A stretch of DNA of 64,000 nucleotides from an uncultured Blautia sp. (GTDB lineage Bacteria > Bacillota > Clostridia > Lachnospirales > Lachnospiraceae): NCBI GenBank assembly GCA_934364795.1, contig CAKRMK010000002.1, positions 1 through 64,000 of the forward strand, given 5' to 3'. A program made the translations under genes and the position numbers. The stretch's first letter is position 1, and each line of letters opens with the position of its first letter. Below are positions 7,835 through 17,096 of this stretch, piece by piece. Under the pieces are notes generated by a model. The model was given only the letters and a program-made list of their open reading frames with translations. It was not told the DNA's origin and ran no database searches.

Positions 7835-10066
7835 TTAAATCTTTTTCAGCTTTGCAAAACTTGCGAACATTTTCTTGACTCCTACCTTGTCAAATTCCAC
7901 CGTAACTTCATAATCTCTGCCGCCTTCTACGATTTCCTTGACAATTCCCACGCCAAATTTAATATGACGCACAGTGTCACCCACTTCATAGTCCAGAGAA
8001 CCGGCTTTTGTTACCTTGAATTCTCTTGGCTTATAATTTCTTCCCTGAAGAATTTCTTTCATTTTGGAATATTTGGCGGGAGTTGGAATCAGATCCTCTG
8101 CTTTTGGCTTTTTCTCCTGAATGGTATGTCCAAGATCCACCAGTTCCCTTGGGATTTCCCTTACAAATCTGGAAACCCGGTTATACTGTGTCTCACCTCG
8201 GATCATTCTCTGCTGGGCGCAGGTCAGGGTCAGATCCTTCATAGCACGGGTAATTCCCACATAGCAAAGCCTGCGTTCTTCTTCTAGCTCGCTGTCATCG
8301 CCGTAGCTGATAGTCATATGACTTGGAAAAATACCATCTTCCATTCCAACCATGAAAACCTTTGGAAATTCCAGACCTTTGGCACTATGTAAGGTCATAA
8401 GCAATACATAATCCTGATCCGGATCTACTGTATCAATATCTGCCACCAACGCTACTTCCTCCAGAAATCCGGAAAGTGTTGCCGGAACATTCTGTTCTTC
8501 CATTGCCTCCTGATAAGCTACTGTCTTGGAAATCAGCTCATCAATATTCTCAATCCTGGCTCTGGATTCCTCTGTATCCTCCGCCTCAAGCTCTGCCACA
8601 TAACCGGTTCCGTCAATGACCTCCTGCAGCAGCTCTTCTACAGAAAGTACATCTGCCTTGCTTTTCAGACTCTGGATAAATGTCACAAAACCATCAATCT
8701 TTGAAACACTTCTTCCAATGGATGGCACCTCTTCTGCAACCCGAAGAGCCTCATACAGACTGATTCCCATATTATCTGCATAATCCTGCACTCTCCCCAT
8801 GGTAGTCGCACCAATTCCACGCTTTGGCACATTAATAATTCTCTGTACTGCCAGGTCATCTCTGGCATTGTCAATGGTTTTCAGATAACACAAAAGATCT
8901 TTGATTTCTTTTCGTGCATAGAAATTTACACCGCCAACCAGCTTATACGGAATGTTTGCAGAAATAAATTTTTCCTCAAAAATTCGTGACTGGGCATTGG
9001 TACGGTAAAGAATGGCACAGTCACGGTAGCTTCCAAGGCCATCTCTTTTTAATTTTCCAATTTCACCGGCAACATATTCTGCCTCTTCGTACCCATTAAA
9101 AAACTGGCGAAAATGCACCTTGCTGCCCTCTTCATTCTCGGTCCACAAGGTTTTTGCTTTACGCTCTTTATTATTGGCAATCACCTGGTTGGCTGCATTT
9201 AAAATATTCTTGGTGGAACGGTAATTCTGCTCCAGACGGATCACCTTTGCATCTGGAAAAACACGCTCAAATCCAAGAATGTTTCCAATATTTGCCCCGC
9301 GGAATTTATAAATAGACTGGTCATCATCACCTACTACACACAAATTCTCATATTTCTGCGCCAGAAGGCTGATAAATTTAAACTGCGCTGTATTGGTATC
9401 CTGGTACTCATCCACCATAATATACTTAAAACGCTCCTGGTAGTATTCCAGCACAGCCCCGCAGTTCTGAAACAGCTCCACAGTTTTCACAATCAGATCA
9501 TCAAAATCCAGTGCATTATTTTTGCGGAGTGCTGCCTGGTATTCCCGGTAAACAGCAGCTACTTTCTTCATATTATAATCACCGGCAGCTTTCATCTCCA
9601 TATCATCAGGAGTCATCAGCTCATCCTTTGCATGGGAAATTTGTGCAAGCAAAGATCTCTCTTTGTAAACCTTTGTATCTATATTCAGTTTCCTGCATAC
9701 ATCCTTCATCACGGATTTCTGGTCATCTGTATCGTAAATGGTAAAATTCGTATCATATCCCAGATTATCAATATGTCTTCTCAAAATCCGCACACAGGCA
9801 GAATGAAAGGTGGAAACCCAGATGCTTTCAGAACCAAAGCCAACCAGCTTATCCACACGCTCTCTCATTTCCTGGGCAGCTTTGTTGGTAAAAGTAATTG
9901 CCAGGATATTCCAGGGATTTACCCCCATTTCTTCCATAAGATACGCAATTCTGTGCGTCAGTACTCTCGTCTTACCAGAACCGGCTCCAGCCAGTATGAG
10001 AAGAGGTCCCTCCGTCTGCGCTACAGCCTCCCTCTGGGGAGGATTTAATGTATCATATATGCTCAT
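7835..10066 (-). CDS. pcrA: ATP-dependent DNA helicase PcrA/UvrD
   Basis: 743 residues, the usual length for PcrA, a 3'-to-5' superfamily 1A helicase for repair and clearing of replication blocks. Seen: Walker A AGAGSGKT near the N-terminus, DEYQDTN, GDDDQSIYKFRGA, QNYRS, the LHSAKGLEF motif, and YVGITRA. The last 50 residues (DTVRHIKFGVGIV and on) form the Tudor-like domain that in PcrA contacts RNA polymerase. GGAGA precedes the ATG. Single gene, divergent from the DUF1836 gene. Confidence 0.96.
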   Translation of the reverse strand: MSIYDTLNPPQREAVAQTEGPLLILAGAGSGKTRVLTHRIAYLMEEMGVNPWNILAITFTNKAAQEMRERVDKLVGFGSESIWVSTFHSACVRILRRHIDNLGYDTNFTIYDTDDQKSVMKDVCRKLNIDTKVYKERSLLAQISHAKDELMTPDDMEMKAAGDYNMKKVAAVYREYQAALRKNNALDFDDLIVKTVELFQNCGAVLEYYQERFKYIMVDEYQDTNTAQFKFISLLAQKYENLCVVGDDDQSIYKFRGANIGNILGFERVFPDAKVIRLEQNYRSTKNILNAANQVIANNKERKAKTLWTENEEGSKVHFRQFFNGYEEAEYVAGEIGKLKRDGLGSYRDCAILYRTNAQSRIFEEKFISANIPYKLVGGVNFYARKEIKDLLCYLKTIDNARDDLAVQRIINVPKRGIGATTMGRVQDYADNMGISLYEALRVAEEVPSIGRSVSKIDGFVTFIQSLKSKADVLSVEELLQEVIDGTGYVAELEAEDTEESRARIENIDELISKTVAYQEAMEEQNVPATLSGFLEEVALVADIDTVDPDQDYVLLMTLHSAKGLEFPKVFMVGMEDGIFPSHMTISYGDDSELEEERRLCYVGITRAMKDLTLTCAQQRMIRGETQYNRVSRFVREIPRELVDLGHTIQEKKPKAEDLIPTPAKYSKMKEILQGRNYKPREFKVTKAGSLDYEVGDTVRHIKFGVGIVKEIVEGGRDYEVTVEFDKVGVKKMFASFAKLKKI

Positions 10067-10201
10067 GTATCTTCTCCTTTTTCTTCAAAACCCTCTTTAT
10101 AAAAATCATAAATAATTTTTCCAATATACTTCAGGCATTAGATTTTTATTATACACGAAAAACATATGTCCCACAACCCCTGTACAGACCGTAAAAAGCC
10201 T

Positions 10202-10275
10202 AGAGCGTGCCCCCAAAGGCTTTCTGCACAATCTAAATGCCCCACCTTGCAGAAAGCCTTTTTAGGGCACGCTCT
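10202..10275. repeat. Palindromic interspersed repeat, copy A (74 bp)
   Basis: Near-perfect inverted repeat: AGAGCGTGCC plus AGGCTTTCTGCA at the left, with their complements at the right (10248-10275), separated by a small internal bulge and a loop of about 19 bases. It sits between the divergent starts of pcrA and the DUF1836 gene, so it is not a terminator. The ends match copies at 20598, 31781, 57664 and 60395. Confidence 0.8.
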
Positions 10276-10305
10276 GGTAAATATCAGATTTTCCTAAAAA
10301 AACAG

Positions 10306-10334
10306 TTTACAAGTAGTTTTAAAAACTATATAAT
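10306..10334 (+). promoter_or_regulatory. Promoter with internal palindrome for the DUF1836 gene
   Basis: -35 TTTACA (10306-10311), 17-bp spacer, -10 TATAAT (10329-10334). The spacer contains a perfect 15-bp palindrome TAGTTTT-A-AAAACTA (10314-10328), a placement typical of a repressor operator. The start codon is at 10356 after a GAGGTG site. Confidence 0.75.
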
Positions 10335-10355
10335 AGGGAGCAGAGGTGATAAAAA

Positions 10356-10982
10356 ATGACTGAAGATGATAAATCCGTATTAAAAAGCATTCTGGATCAT
10401 ATTTCCGGAATGGATTATATAAAACCAGAAGATCTTCCCAATATCGACCTGTACATGGACCAGGTCACTACTTTTATGGAGGATCAGCTTGCTTCCACCA
10501 AGCGTCATGATGATGATAAGATCCTTACCAAGACCATGATTAACAACTACGCCAAGAATAATCTGCTCCCTTCTCCTGAGAAGAAGCGCTATTCCAAAGA
10601 TCACCTTCTTATGCTGATCTTTATTTACTACTTCAAGAATATTCTGTCCATCACAGATATCCAGAAGCTTCTTGGTCCCATCACAGAGAAATACTTTAAG
10701 GGCGATCCTGGCAAGGATATGACCTATGTATATAATGAAGTTTTTGGCATGGAGAACCGCAAGATTGACCAGCTGATCAAGAACCTCCTGAAGGACTACC
10801 GTTTCTCCAGCGCCACTTTCCAGGACGCGGATGAAGAAGATCAGGAATTTCTCAAGCGCTTCAGCTTTATCTGTCTGATGAGCTTTGATGTCTACATTAA
10901 GAAAATGATCATTGAGCGGATGATCGATGATATTACTCCATCCGAGGGAAAAAATGCCCATGGGAAAAATAAAGAAAAATAA
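10356..10982 (+). CDS. DUF1836 family protein
   Basis: 208 residues. Pattern of the DUF1836 family of clostridia: an N-terminal PEDLPNIDLYMDQVTTFM-type segment, TMINNYAKNNLLP, and a KKRYSKDHLLMLIFIYYFK helix pair. The family has a MerR-like helix-turn-helix appearance (YSKDHLLML), and members are sometimes listed as putative regulators; its function is not established. The palindrome inside its own promoter would suit autoregulation. Monocistronic, closed by the hairpin at 11002-11040. Confidence 0.85.
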   Translation: MTEDDKSVLKSILDHISGMDYIKPEDLPNIDLYMDQVTTFMEDQLASTKRHDDDKILTKTMINNYAKNNLLPSPEKKRYSKDHLLMLIFIYYFKNILSITDIQKLLGPITEKYFKGDPGKDMTYVYNEVFGMENRKIDQLIKNLLKDYRFSSATFQDADEEDQEFLKRFSFICLMSFDVYIKKMIIERMIDDITPSEGKNAHGKNKEK

Positions 10983-11001
10983 TGTTTTTATAAAGCAATT
11001 C

Positions 11002-11040
11002 AAAAGCCTCCGCAGTTTTCCTTATCTGCGGAGGCTTTTA
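11002..11040. terminator. Bidirectional terminator between DUF1836 and yerC genes
   Basis: AAAAGCCTCCGCAG pairs with CTGCGGAGGCTTTT, with A and T runs on either side, between convergent genes. Almost the same hairpin recurs at 24321-24353. Confidence 0.9.
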
Positions 11041-11076
11041 TATACTTTTTATGTTATAATACCATTTTGCAGGGGC

Positions 11077-11403
11077 TTATTCATCCTTCTGATCCAGAGA
11101 ACGGTTCTGCTCCTTTTTTTCTTCCATTCTCTTAAATACCATATCATATCCGTCATTTCCATAATTCAGGGAACGGTTTACACGGCTGATTGTAGCGGTG
11201 GAAGCGCCTGTTTTTTCTGAAATGTCAAGATAAGTTCTCTTATCCATCAGCATCTTGGCTACCTCAAATCGCTGTGACAAGGAAAGAAGCTCATTGATAG
11301 TACACACATCTTCAAAGAAAGTGTAACATTCTTCCTTATCCTTCAGACAAAGTATGGCCTCAAAAAGGTGGTCAACTGCCTCAGTTCTGATATTTTTACT
11401 CAT
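11077..11403 (-). CDS. YerC/YecD-type TrpR-related regulator
   Basis: 108 residues. Opening SKNIRTEAVDHLFEAILCLK and the helix-turn-helix ISEKTGASTATISRVNRSL match the YerC/YecD family of TrpR-superfamily proteins, small DNA-binding regulators in Bacillota (a B. subtilis relative is linked to histidine/purine genes, from general knowledge). The C-terminus is charged and probably disordered. It stands alone, so its target cannot be told from context. Confidence 0.85.
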   Translation of the reverse strand: MSKNIRTEAVDHLFEAILCLKDKEECYTFFEDVCTINELLSLSQRFEVAKMLMDKRTYLDISEKTGASTATISRVNRSLNYGNDGYDMVFKRMEEKKEQNRSLDQKDE

Positions 11404-11764
11404 TTCACTGCTCCTTCTTCTATATTTAGGTTACTGTCCAGCGCATTCACGAAGTATTCTATAAAGCCTTGCTTTGAACAGTATCATATTTAGTTTTCAT
11501 TTTTTGTCTGTTGATAAAGAAATTATTTTCTTTATCCTCCAGCAGGTAGTTCTTATTTTAACACGCTAACGTGTGATAAGCAAGGGCTTTCTGGAATATT
11601 TTTTTGTGAAGATTTTATACTTTTCCATTTTCAAATTGCTTTTTTTCAACAGATTCGTTATACTATTTGGTAAGCTGATTAACAGACCTTAAAAAGGTCA
11701 CCAGAGCATACCTGCCTGGAGTTACTTTTGCTGTACACTAAACAGAAAAGAGGAGTTATATTTA
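11404..11764. other. Intergenic region between yerC and DUF624 genes
   Basis: No gene seen in 361 bases. It holds the candidate promoter at 11636-11664 (plus strand) and, in the following leader, a short palindrome GACCTTAAAAAGGTC (11685-11699) that could be an operator or small hairpin. Rest A/T-rich. Confidence 0.5.
11636..11664 (+). promoter_or_regulatory. Candidate promoter of the DUF624-YhcC-DUF4364 operon
   Basis: -35 TTGCTT (11636-11641), 17-bp spacer, -10 TATACT (11659-11664), about 100 bases ahead of the ATG at 11765. Confidence 0.55.
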
Positions 11765-12463
11765 ATGGATCGTTTATTCAACATGGATAACAAATTTTTC
11801 ACTTTTATGAGCAGAGTCGCAGATCTTATTATTTTGAATATTCTGTGCGTAATCTGCTGCATTCCCATTGTGACCATCGGTCCTTCCATTTGCGCCATGT
11901 TCTATGTCACGCTGAAAATGGTCCGGAATGAAGAATCCTACATTGTCCGCGGATTTTTTAAATCTTTCAGGCAGAACCTGAAGCAGGGAATCATCATTAA
12001 CCTGATCATGCTGGCTGCCGGCATTTTACTGGCATTTGACATTAACATCTGCCGTGGCTCAGAAGGTACTCTTGGCAAGGCACTTATCGTAGTCTTTATG
12101 ATGATCCTGGTAATTTATGTCATGATTTTCATTTATATTTATCCGGTACTTGCCAAATTTTATAACACCATTAAGAATACCTTTACCAATGCGTTCCTGA
12201 TGTCCATAAGACATCTTCCATACACAGTACTTATGATCCTGATAACAGCTGCACCAGCCCTGGTATTTTTCATTCCAAGCGCCCAGGTACAGTCCACTGT
12301 GATCCTGCTTCTGGTACTGATTGGCTTTTCCGGAATTGCATATATCAATTCTTACTTTTTTGCAAAAATCTTTGATAAATATATTCCGGCGGAAGAGCCT
12401 GATGAACCAAATCCAGACAGCATTGTAGATCACACAGAAGATTCTGGTAATTCCTCATTATGA
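11765..12463 (+). CDS. DUF624 (YesL-like) membrane protein
   Basis: 232 residues with about five membrane helices and the family opening DRLFNMDNKFFTFMSRVADL. DUF624/YesL proteins often neighbour carbohydrate transporters in Bacillota, but their function is not known. Here it starts an operon whose next gene begins within its stop codon (ATGA). The C-terminal 25 residues are acidic and polar. GAGGAG ribosome site. Confidence 0.85.
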   Translation: MDRLFNMDNKFFTFMSRVADLIILNILCVICCIPIVTIGPSICAMFYVTLKMVRNEESYIVRGFFKSFRQNLKQGIIINLIMLAAGILLAFDINICRGSEGTLGKALIVVFMMILVIYVMIFIYIYPVLAKFYNTIKNTFTNAFLMSIRHLPYTVLMILITAAPALVFFIPSAQVQSTVILLLVLIGFSGIAYINSYFFAKIFDKYIPAEEPDEPNPDSIVDHTEDSGNSSL

Positions 12464-13428
12464 TCACCAGCTGGAATGGAAAGCCTTACCATTCTCTGGA
12501 CTATATGCTAAGGGAGCGTTTCAGAGAAAAGGTTTACAAGGTTACATTAAATGGAGGAATGAGCTGCCCCAACCGTGATGGAACCATCGGACACGGAGGC
12601 TGTATTTTCTGCAGTGCCGGAGGAAGCGGTGACTTCGCAGCAAGCGCATCCCTTTCCATTACAGAGCAGATTGACAGCCAGATTGCACTTTTATCTGCCA
12701 AGCGGCCCATTCACAAATATATTGCATATTTTCAGGCGTATACCAATACCTATGCACCACTGGAGCATCTGGAGAAAATTTTTACAGAAGCAATCTCTCA
12801 TCCCGGGATTGTGGCTCTTTCCATCGGCACCAGGCCTGACTGTCTGGGAGAGGATGTTATCCGGCTTCTTGAACGTCTGAATAAAGAAAAACCGGTATGG
12901 ATCGAACTTGGTTTACAGACTATACACGCATCTACAGCAGCTTACATCCGCCGGGGCTATCCCCTCTCCTGTTTTCAGGATGCACTCCAAAGGCTTCGGG
13001 CTGCCGGAATTGACGTAATTGTGCATACAATTCTCGGACTTCCGGGAGAAACAAAAGAGGATATGCTGGAAACAATGGATTATCTGAATCATCAGGACAT
13101 TCAGGGAATTAAGCTGCAGCTCCTTCATGTTCTTCGGGGCACGGATCTTGCAGCAGATTACCAGAAAGGACTATTTCAGGTTCTTGAACGGGATGAATAC
13201 CTGGATCTTGTAGCTGACTGCCTGGAACATCTGGATCCCTCCATTGTTATACACCGTGTCACAGGAGATGGTCCAAAAGACCTTTTGATCGCCCCTTTAT
13301 GGGCAAGCAGAAAAAGAGAAGTACTCAACCTCCTTCATCATCGTCTGAAGGAGCGTCAGAGTTTTCAGGGCAAGGCAATAAGAAGGGAGGAAGTAAAATG
13401 GCAACACCATTTACCGTTTACAAACTGA
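12460..13428 (+). CDS. Radical SAM protein, YhcC family (TIGR01212)
   Basis: 322 residues. The iron-sulfur motif is the long-spaced form of this family, CPNRDGTIGHGGCIFC, with the core AYFQAYTNTYAPL, SIGTRPDC, ELGLQTIH and LGLPGE segments. YhcC-family enzymes carry a radical-SAM 4Fe-4S cluster; the substrate is not established (a tRNA modification role has been proposed for relatives). The ATG overlaps the DUF624 stop by 4 bases. The 3' end overlaps the next gene by 31 bases. Confidence 0.9.
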   Translation: MITSWNGKPYHSLDYMLRERFREKVYKVTLNGGMSCPNRDGTIGHGGCIFCSAGGSGDFAASASLSITEQIDSQIALLSAKRPIHKYIAYFQAYTNTYAPLEHLEKIFTEAISHPGIVALSIGTRPDCLGEDVIRLLERLNKEKPVWIELGLQTIHASTAAYIRRGYPLSCFQDALQRLRAAGIDVIVHTILGLPGETKEDMLETMDYLNHQDIQGIKLQLLHVLRGTDLAADYQKGLFQVLERDEYLDLVADCLEHLDPSIVIHRVTGDGPKDLLIAPLWASRKREVLNLLHHRLKERQSFQGKAIRREEVKWQHHLPFTN

Positions 13429-13910
13429 TCATCTTATATATGCTTCGGAATTCATCATCACCTATTACCAATTCAGAAATTTCCGAGTTCATACTTGACC
13501 GTGAATATACGAATTATTTTCATCTCCAGCAGGCACTTTCCGAGCTGGAGGAAACAGAACTTATTGAAAAAAGAACCGTTTCCAACACCTCCTATTATTA
13601 CCTTACGGATGATGGAAAAAATACACTGACTTACTTTGAAAAAGATATTTCCCAGGATATCCGCACGGAAGTCCTTCAGTATCTTGCAGCCAGAGGTGCT
13701 TCTGCCCGGTCAGAGATCAAGGCACCTGCTGATTATTATATTGATAACCAGGGAGACTATGTGGTACACCTTCAGCTCCTTCAAAAGGGCTCATCCGTTA
13801 TTGATCTTTCACTGGCAGCTCCATCTCTTGCTGCAGCCAAAGCAATGTGTAAGCAGTGGCCAAATAAATACGAAGAAATTTATGCAAAAATAATGGAGGG
13901 ACTTTTATAA
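13398..13910 (+). CDS. DUF4364 winged-helix protein
   Basis: 170 residues from the ATG at 13398, chosen for its GGGAGG site and because an upstream in-frame start only adds low-complexity sequence inside the previous gene. It opens ATPFTVYKLIILYMLRN and contains SEISEFILDREYTNYFHLQQ, then TSYYYLTDDGKNTL, a winged-helix arrangement typical of DUF4364. Probably a regulator; target unknown. Overlaps the YhcC gene, so co-translated. Confidence 0.88.
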   Translation: MATPFTVYKLIILYMLRNSSSPITNSEISEFILDREYTNYFHLQQALSELEETELIEKRTVSNTSYYYLTDDGKNTLTYFEKDISQDIRTEVLQYLAARGASARSEIKAPADYYIDNQGDYVVHLQLLQKGSSVIDLSLAAPSLAAAKAMCKQWPNKYEEIYAKIMEGLL

Positions 13911-13928
13911 GTCTCTCCGTTATTTTTT
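13896..13928 (+). terminator. Intrinsic terminator of the DUF4364 operon
   Basis: GGAGGGAC (13896-13903) pairs with GTCTCTCC (13911-13918) around TTTTATAA, followed by a U-run. The hairpin overlaps the DUF4364 stop codon; rarA converges from the other side. Confidence 0.8.
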
Positions 13929-15242
13929 TCCGCCTTTTATAAACGCCATATGTTCCTTCAACTTTTTCTCATACCCCATATCCGACAGCTCATAAAACTT
14001 CTCATCCTTTATCTCGTCTGGAAGATACTGCTGGTCTACATAATGATTAGGATAATTGTGGGCATACTTATAACCGATGCCATGTCCAAGCTTCTCATGA
14101 CCGCCGTAGTGTGCGTCCTGAAGATGTACCGGAACAGTTGTCTTTGTTCGTTTCACACTGTCCATTGCAGCAAATATGGCATTTACAGCGGCATTGCTTT
14201 TTGGTGCACAGGCCATATAAGCTGCTGCCTGGGAAAGAATAATCTGGGATTCCGGCATTCCTACACGTTCCACAGCCTGTGCTGCTGCTACAGCTACCTG
14301 AAGTGCCTGTGGATCTGCATTGCCAATATCTTCAGAAGCAAGAATCATGATCCTTCTGGCAATAAATTTCACATCTTCTCCTGCATATAACATTTTTGCC
14401 AGATAATAAACAGCAGCATCCGGATCTGACCCGCGCATGCTTTTAATAAAAGCAGAGATAATATCATAGTGATTATCTCCATTTTTGTCATATCGTACCA
14501 CCCGTTTTTGGATGCATTCAGAAGCTACATCCAGGGTAATATGAATCTTTCCATCCTCTGCCCGCGGCGTGGTAAGGATTCCAAGCTCAATGGCATTTAA
14601 AGCGCTTCTGGCGTCTCCTCCGGCCATATCAGCCAGGAAATCCAGTGCATCCTCGTCCAGCACTGCATCATAGCTTCCCATGCCCTTTTCTCTGTCATTG
14701 ACCGCTCTTTTTAGCAGCTCTTTGATTTCCGGAATCTCCAGAGCCTTCAGCTCAAATACAATAGATCTGGAAAGGAGTGCCCCGTTTACCTCGAAATAAG
14801 GATTCTCTGTAGTTGCACCAATCAGAATGATGGTTCCATCCTCAACAAAGGGAAGAAGGTAATCCTGCTGTCCTTTATTAAATCTGTGGATCTCATCTAT
14901 AAACAAAATTGTTTTTCTTCCATACATGCCCAGAGTATCCTGCGCCTGCTTCACTACCTCTTCCATATCCTTTTTGCCTGCAACAGTGGCATTGATCTGA
15001 GTAAAATCTGCGCTGGTAGTATTGGCAATCACCTTGGCAAGTGTGGTTTTTCCTGTACCAGGAGGTCCATAAAAGATAACAGAGGTCAGCTTATCTGCCT
15101 TGATTGCTCTGTACAGTAATTTATCCTTTCCTACAATATGCTGCTGTCCCACCACCTCTTCCAGCCTGGTTGGGCGCAGACGGGATGCCAGGGGAGATTC
15201 ATTCTCCATAGTTTTTGATTTTGCATATTCAAATAAATCCAT
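13920..15242 (-). CDS. rarA: Replication-associated recombination protein A (RarA/MgsA AAA+ ATPase)
   Basis: 440 residues. Clamp-loader-like AAA+ ATPase acting at stalled forks. Seen: PLASRLRPTRLEEVVGQQHI, Walker A GPPGTGKTT, Walker B LFIDEIHRFN, sensor 1 GATTENP, and the C-terminal MgsA oligomerisation region (MRGSDPDAAVYYLAKML). GGAGA precedes the ATG. Single gene. Confidence 0.95.
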   Translation of the reverse strand: MDLFEYAKSKTMENESPLASRLRPTRLEEVVGQQHIVGKDKLLYRAIKADKLTSVIFYGPPGTGKTTLAKVIANTTSADFTQINATVAGKKDMEEVVKQAQDTLGMYGRKTILFIDEIHRFNKGQQDYLLPFVEDGTIILIGATTENPYFEVNGALLSRSIVFELKALEIPEIKELLKRAVNDREKGMGSYDAVLDEDALDFLADMAGGDARSALNAIELGILTTPRAEDGKIHITLDVASECIQKRVVRYDKNGDNHYDIISAFIKSMRGSDPDAAVYYLAKMLYAGEDVKFIARRIMILASEDIGNADPQALQVAVAAAQAVERVGMPESQIILSQAAAYMACAPKSNAAVNAIFAAMDSVKRTKTTVPVHLQDAHYGGHEKLGHGIGYKYAHNYPNHYVDQQYLPDEIKDEKFYELSDMGYEKKLKEHMAFIKGGKK

Positions 15243-15353
15243 GTATATTCTCCATTTTATTCTTCTTTACATACTGTTTTCCGTACATTTGTTCTTAGTA
15301 TAATCCATCTGTCTCATTAACGCAATTCTTTTTTAAACCTTTACAAGATTCTA

Positions 15354-16289
15354 TCACAGCAAAATAAGCTCATCCACTGTCACAAATTCATACCCTTCTT
15401 CCTGAAGAATATCCACAATCTGAAGAGCTGCCTCCACAGAGCTTTGGTATGCATCGTGCATAAGGATGATAGATCCGTCCTCCACCTGACTTTTCACAAT
15501 CTGCAAAACAGATTCCACATTTTTACTCTTCCAGTCCAGAGTATCAATGTCCCACAAAACAGGAAACATTGTCACATAAAAATCAAGATTTTTTCGCCAT
15601 GCACCATATGGCGGCCTGATCCACTCCGGATATATTCCTGTAATTTCATATATTTCCTGATTTGTCGCAATAATTTCTTCTTTTGCTGCTTCTTCTGATA
15701 TCTTATCCAGCTCCACATGATCGTAGGTATGATTTCCGATCAGATGCCCATCTGCCTGAATCTGTCTTACCAGTTCTTCTTTTCCCTCAATATTTTTTCC
15801 CATGAGAAAAAAAGTCGCATGAACGCCCCGCTCTTTCAAGCCCTCCAATAGTGCAGGTGTGTATTTGCCGTTTGGTCCGTCATCAAAAGTAAGTGCCACT
15901 CTTGGCCTGGTATCCTGATTCGTGACAGCTTTATCTGTCTGCGTATTACCATATACTTTTCCCGATTCGTCAGACTGTGTAGTCTTCTGTATAGTCTTTC
16001 CAATCTGCTCAACTCCTGTCTGTACTTCTCCCACACACTCCAGTTTTCCATCGGTCTGTGTCTGTTTTCCGGTCCATACCTGCTCTTCACCTTGCAACTG
16101 CTTCTCGCTCTGCATCTGCTTCTCGCTCTGCATCTGCTCTTTTGTCTGCACCTGCTCTTCACTCTGATTCCTTTCTACAATCATTCTACTCTGGCACTGT
16201 CCTGCATATTTCACCCCCACCCTGACGCATAAAATAATCAAAATTAAAACCTCTGCCCGCACTGCCAGATGTCCCATTTTTTCTTTCAT
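15354..16289 (-). CDS. Membrane-anchored polysaccharide deacetylase (NodB family)
   Basis: 311 residues. An N-terminal hydrophobic helix (about 9-27) acts as signal anchor. A Gln/Glu-rich linker (about 38-95) is built on short near-identical units such as QMQSEK. The NodB domain (about 129-300) carries TFDDGP, the metal-binding HTYDH, RPPYG, WDIDTLDW and ILMHD; all catalytic motifs are intact. Likely removes acetyl groups from peptidoglycan or another cell-surface glycan outside the membrane. The repeat linker probably spans the wall. No strong ribosome site at the start. Monocistronic. Confidence 0.9.
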   Translation of the reverse strand: MKEKMGHLAVRAEVLILIILCVRVGVKYAGQCQSRMIVERNQSEEQVQTKEQMQSEKQMQSEKQLQGEEQVWTGKQTQTDGKLECVGEVQTGVEQIGKTIQKTTQSDESGKVYGNTQTDKAVTNQDTRPRVALTFDDGPNGKYTPALLEGLKERGVHATFFLMGKNIEGKEELVRQIQADGHLIGNHTYDHVELDKISEEAAKEEIIATNQEIYEITGIYPEWIRPPYGAWRKNLDFYVTMFPVLWDIDTLDWKSKNVESVLQIVKSQVEDGSIILMHDAYQSSVEAALQIVDILQEEGYEFVTVDELILL

Positions 16290-16344
16290 AGATCAGCCGC
16301 CCGACACCTGTCTTTCCTGATAATATATGAAAATTACAAAACAA

Positions 16345-16394
16345 AAATACCCCATAAACAATTCGATTTTTCACGTTTTGTTTATGAGGTATTT
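16345..16394. terminator. Hairpin terminator between the cytidylate-kinase-like and deacetylase genes
   Basis: AAATACCCCATAAACA (16345-16360) pairs with TGTTTATGAGGTATTT (16379-16394) with one wobble. It lies just after the kinase-like gene on the minus strand and is flanked by A/T runs. Confidence 0.7.
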
Positions 16395-16409
16395 CTATAA
16401 CTTCATTCT

Positions 16410-17033
16410 TTATTTCTGTTTCATCATTTCAAGCTGATACTCAATTTCTTCAATACATTTCTCATATCCAAGCTTGCTGCTGTCCAGGCACAGGTCATAC
16501 TGTGTTGCATCTTTCCACTCCTGGCCTGTAAATCTGCGATAGTATTCATCCTTACGCTTATCATCCTTTAAAAGGAACTTTTCAATTTCCTTTGTGCTCA
16601 TGCTAAGCTTCTCCGCTGCTTTTTCCATACGGAAATCCCAGTTTGCATGGATAAATACACGAAGTACATTTGGATAATCCTTCAGGATAAAATTGGAACA
16701 TCTTCCAATGATCACACAGGACTCCTTCTCTGCCAGCTCACGGATGATTTTCGCCTGATAATTAAACAGGTTCTCATCCGATGTAAAATCCTTGCTCTGG
16801 GGTGGAATCAGCTCACCGCTGTAAATTCCTTTTTTTCCGAAAAGAGGCGGTTTCGCACTGGAATATTCATCTACTCTTCCAAAAAGAGTTTCATGAATTC
16901 CACTGTCCTCTGATGCCATACGGATGATATCCTTGTCGTAATAGCCAATCCCTAATTTTTTCGAAAGTATTTCTCCCACGGTACGTCCGCCGCTTCCGTA
17001 CTGTCTCGCAATTGTAATTACGAAATTGTCCAT
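16410..17033 (-). CDS. Cytidylate kinase-like family protein
   Basis: 207 residues. P-loop opening VITIARQYGSGGRTVGEIL followed by GIGYYDKDII, characteristic of the cytidylate-kinase-like family that is common in Lachnospiraceae and distinct from true Cmk. Arg-rich lid region RKDEYYRRFTGQEW. Probably a nucleotide or small-molecule kinase; substrate unknown. GGAGG 7 bases before the ATG. Confidence 0.88.
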   Translation of the reverse strand: MDNFVITIARQYGSGGRTVGEILSKKLGIGYYDKDIIRMASEDSGIHETLFGRVDEYSSAKPPLFGKKGIYSGELIPPQSKDFTSDENLFNYQAKIIRELAEKESCVIIGRCSNFILKDYPNVLRVFIHANWDFRMEKAAEKLSMSTKEIEKFLLKDDKRKDEYYRRFTGQEWKDATQYDLCLDSSKLGYEKCIEEIEYQLEMMKQK

Positions 17034-17096
17034 ATCTCTCCTCCTGTTTCAATCCTTCTTATAGTCTGCCACAAAAAGCCTTTTACTGCAATCTTT

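Noticed and set aside
16060..16180. CRISPR-like short repeats in the deacetylase gene
   Set aside because: Units are contiguous coding repeats with no spacers; no cas genes in the window.
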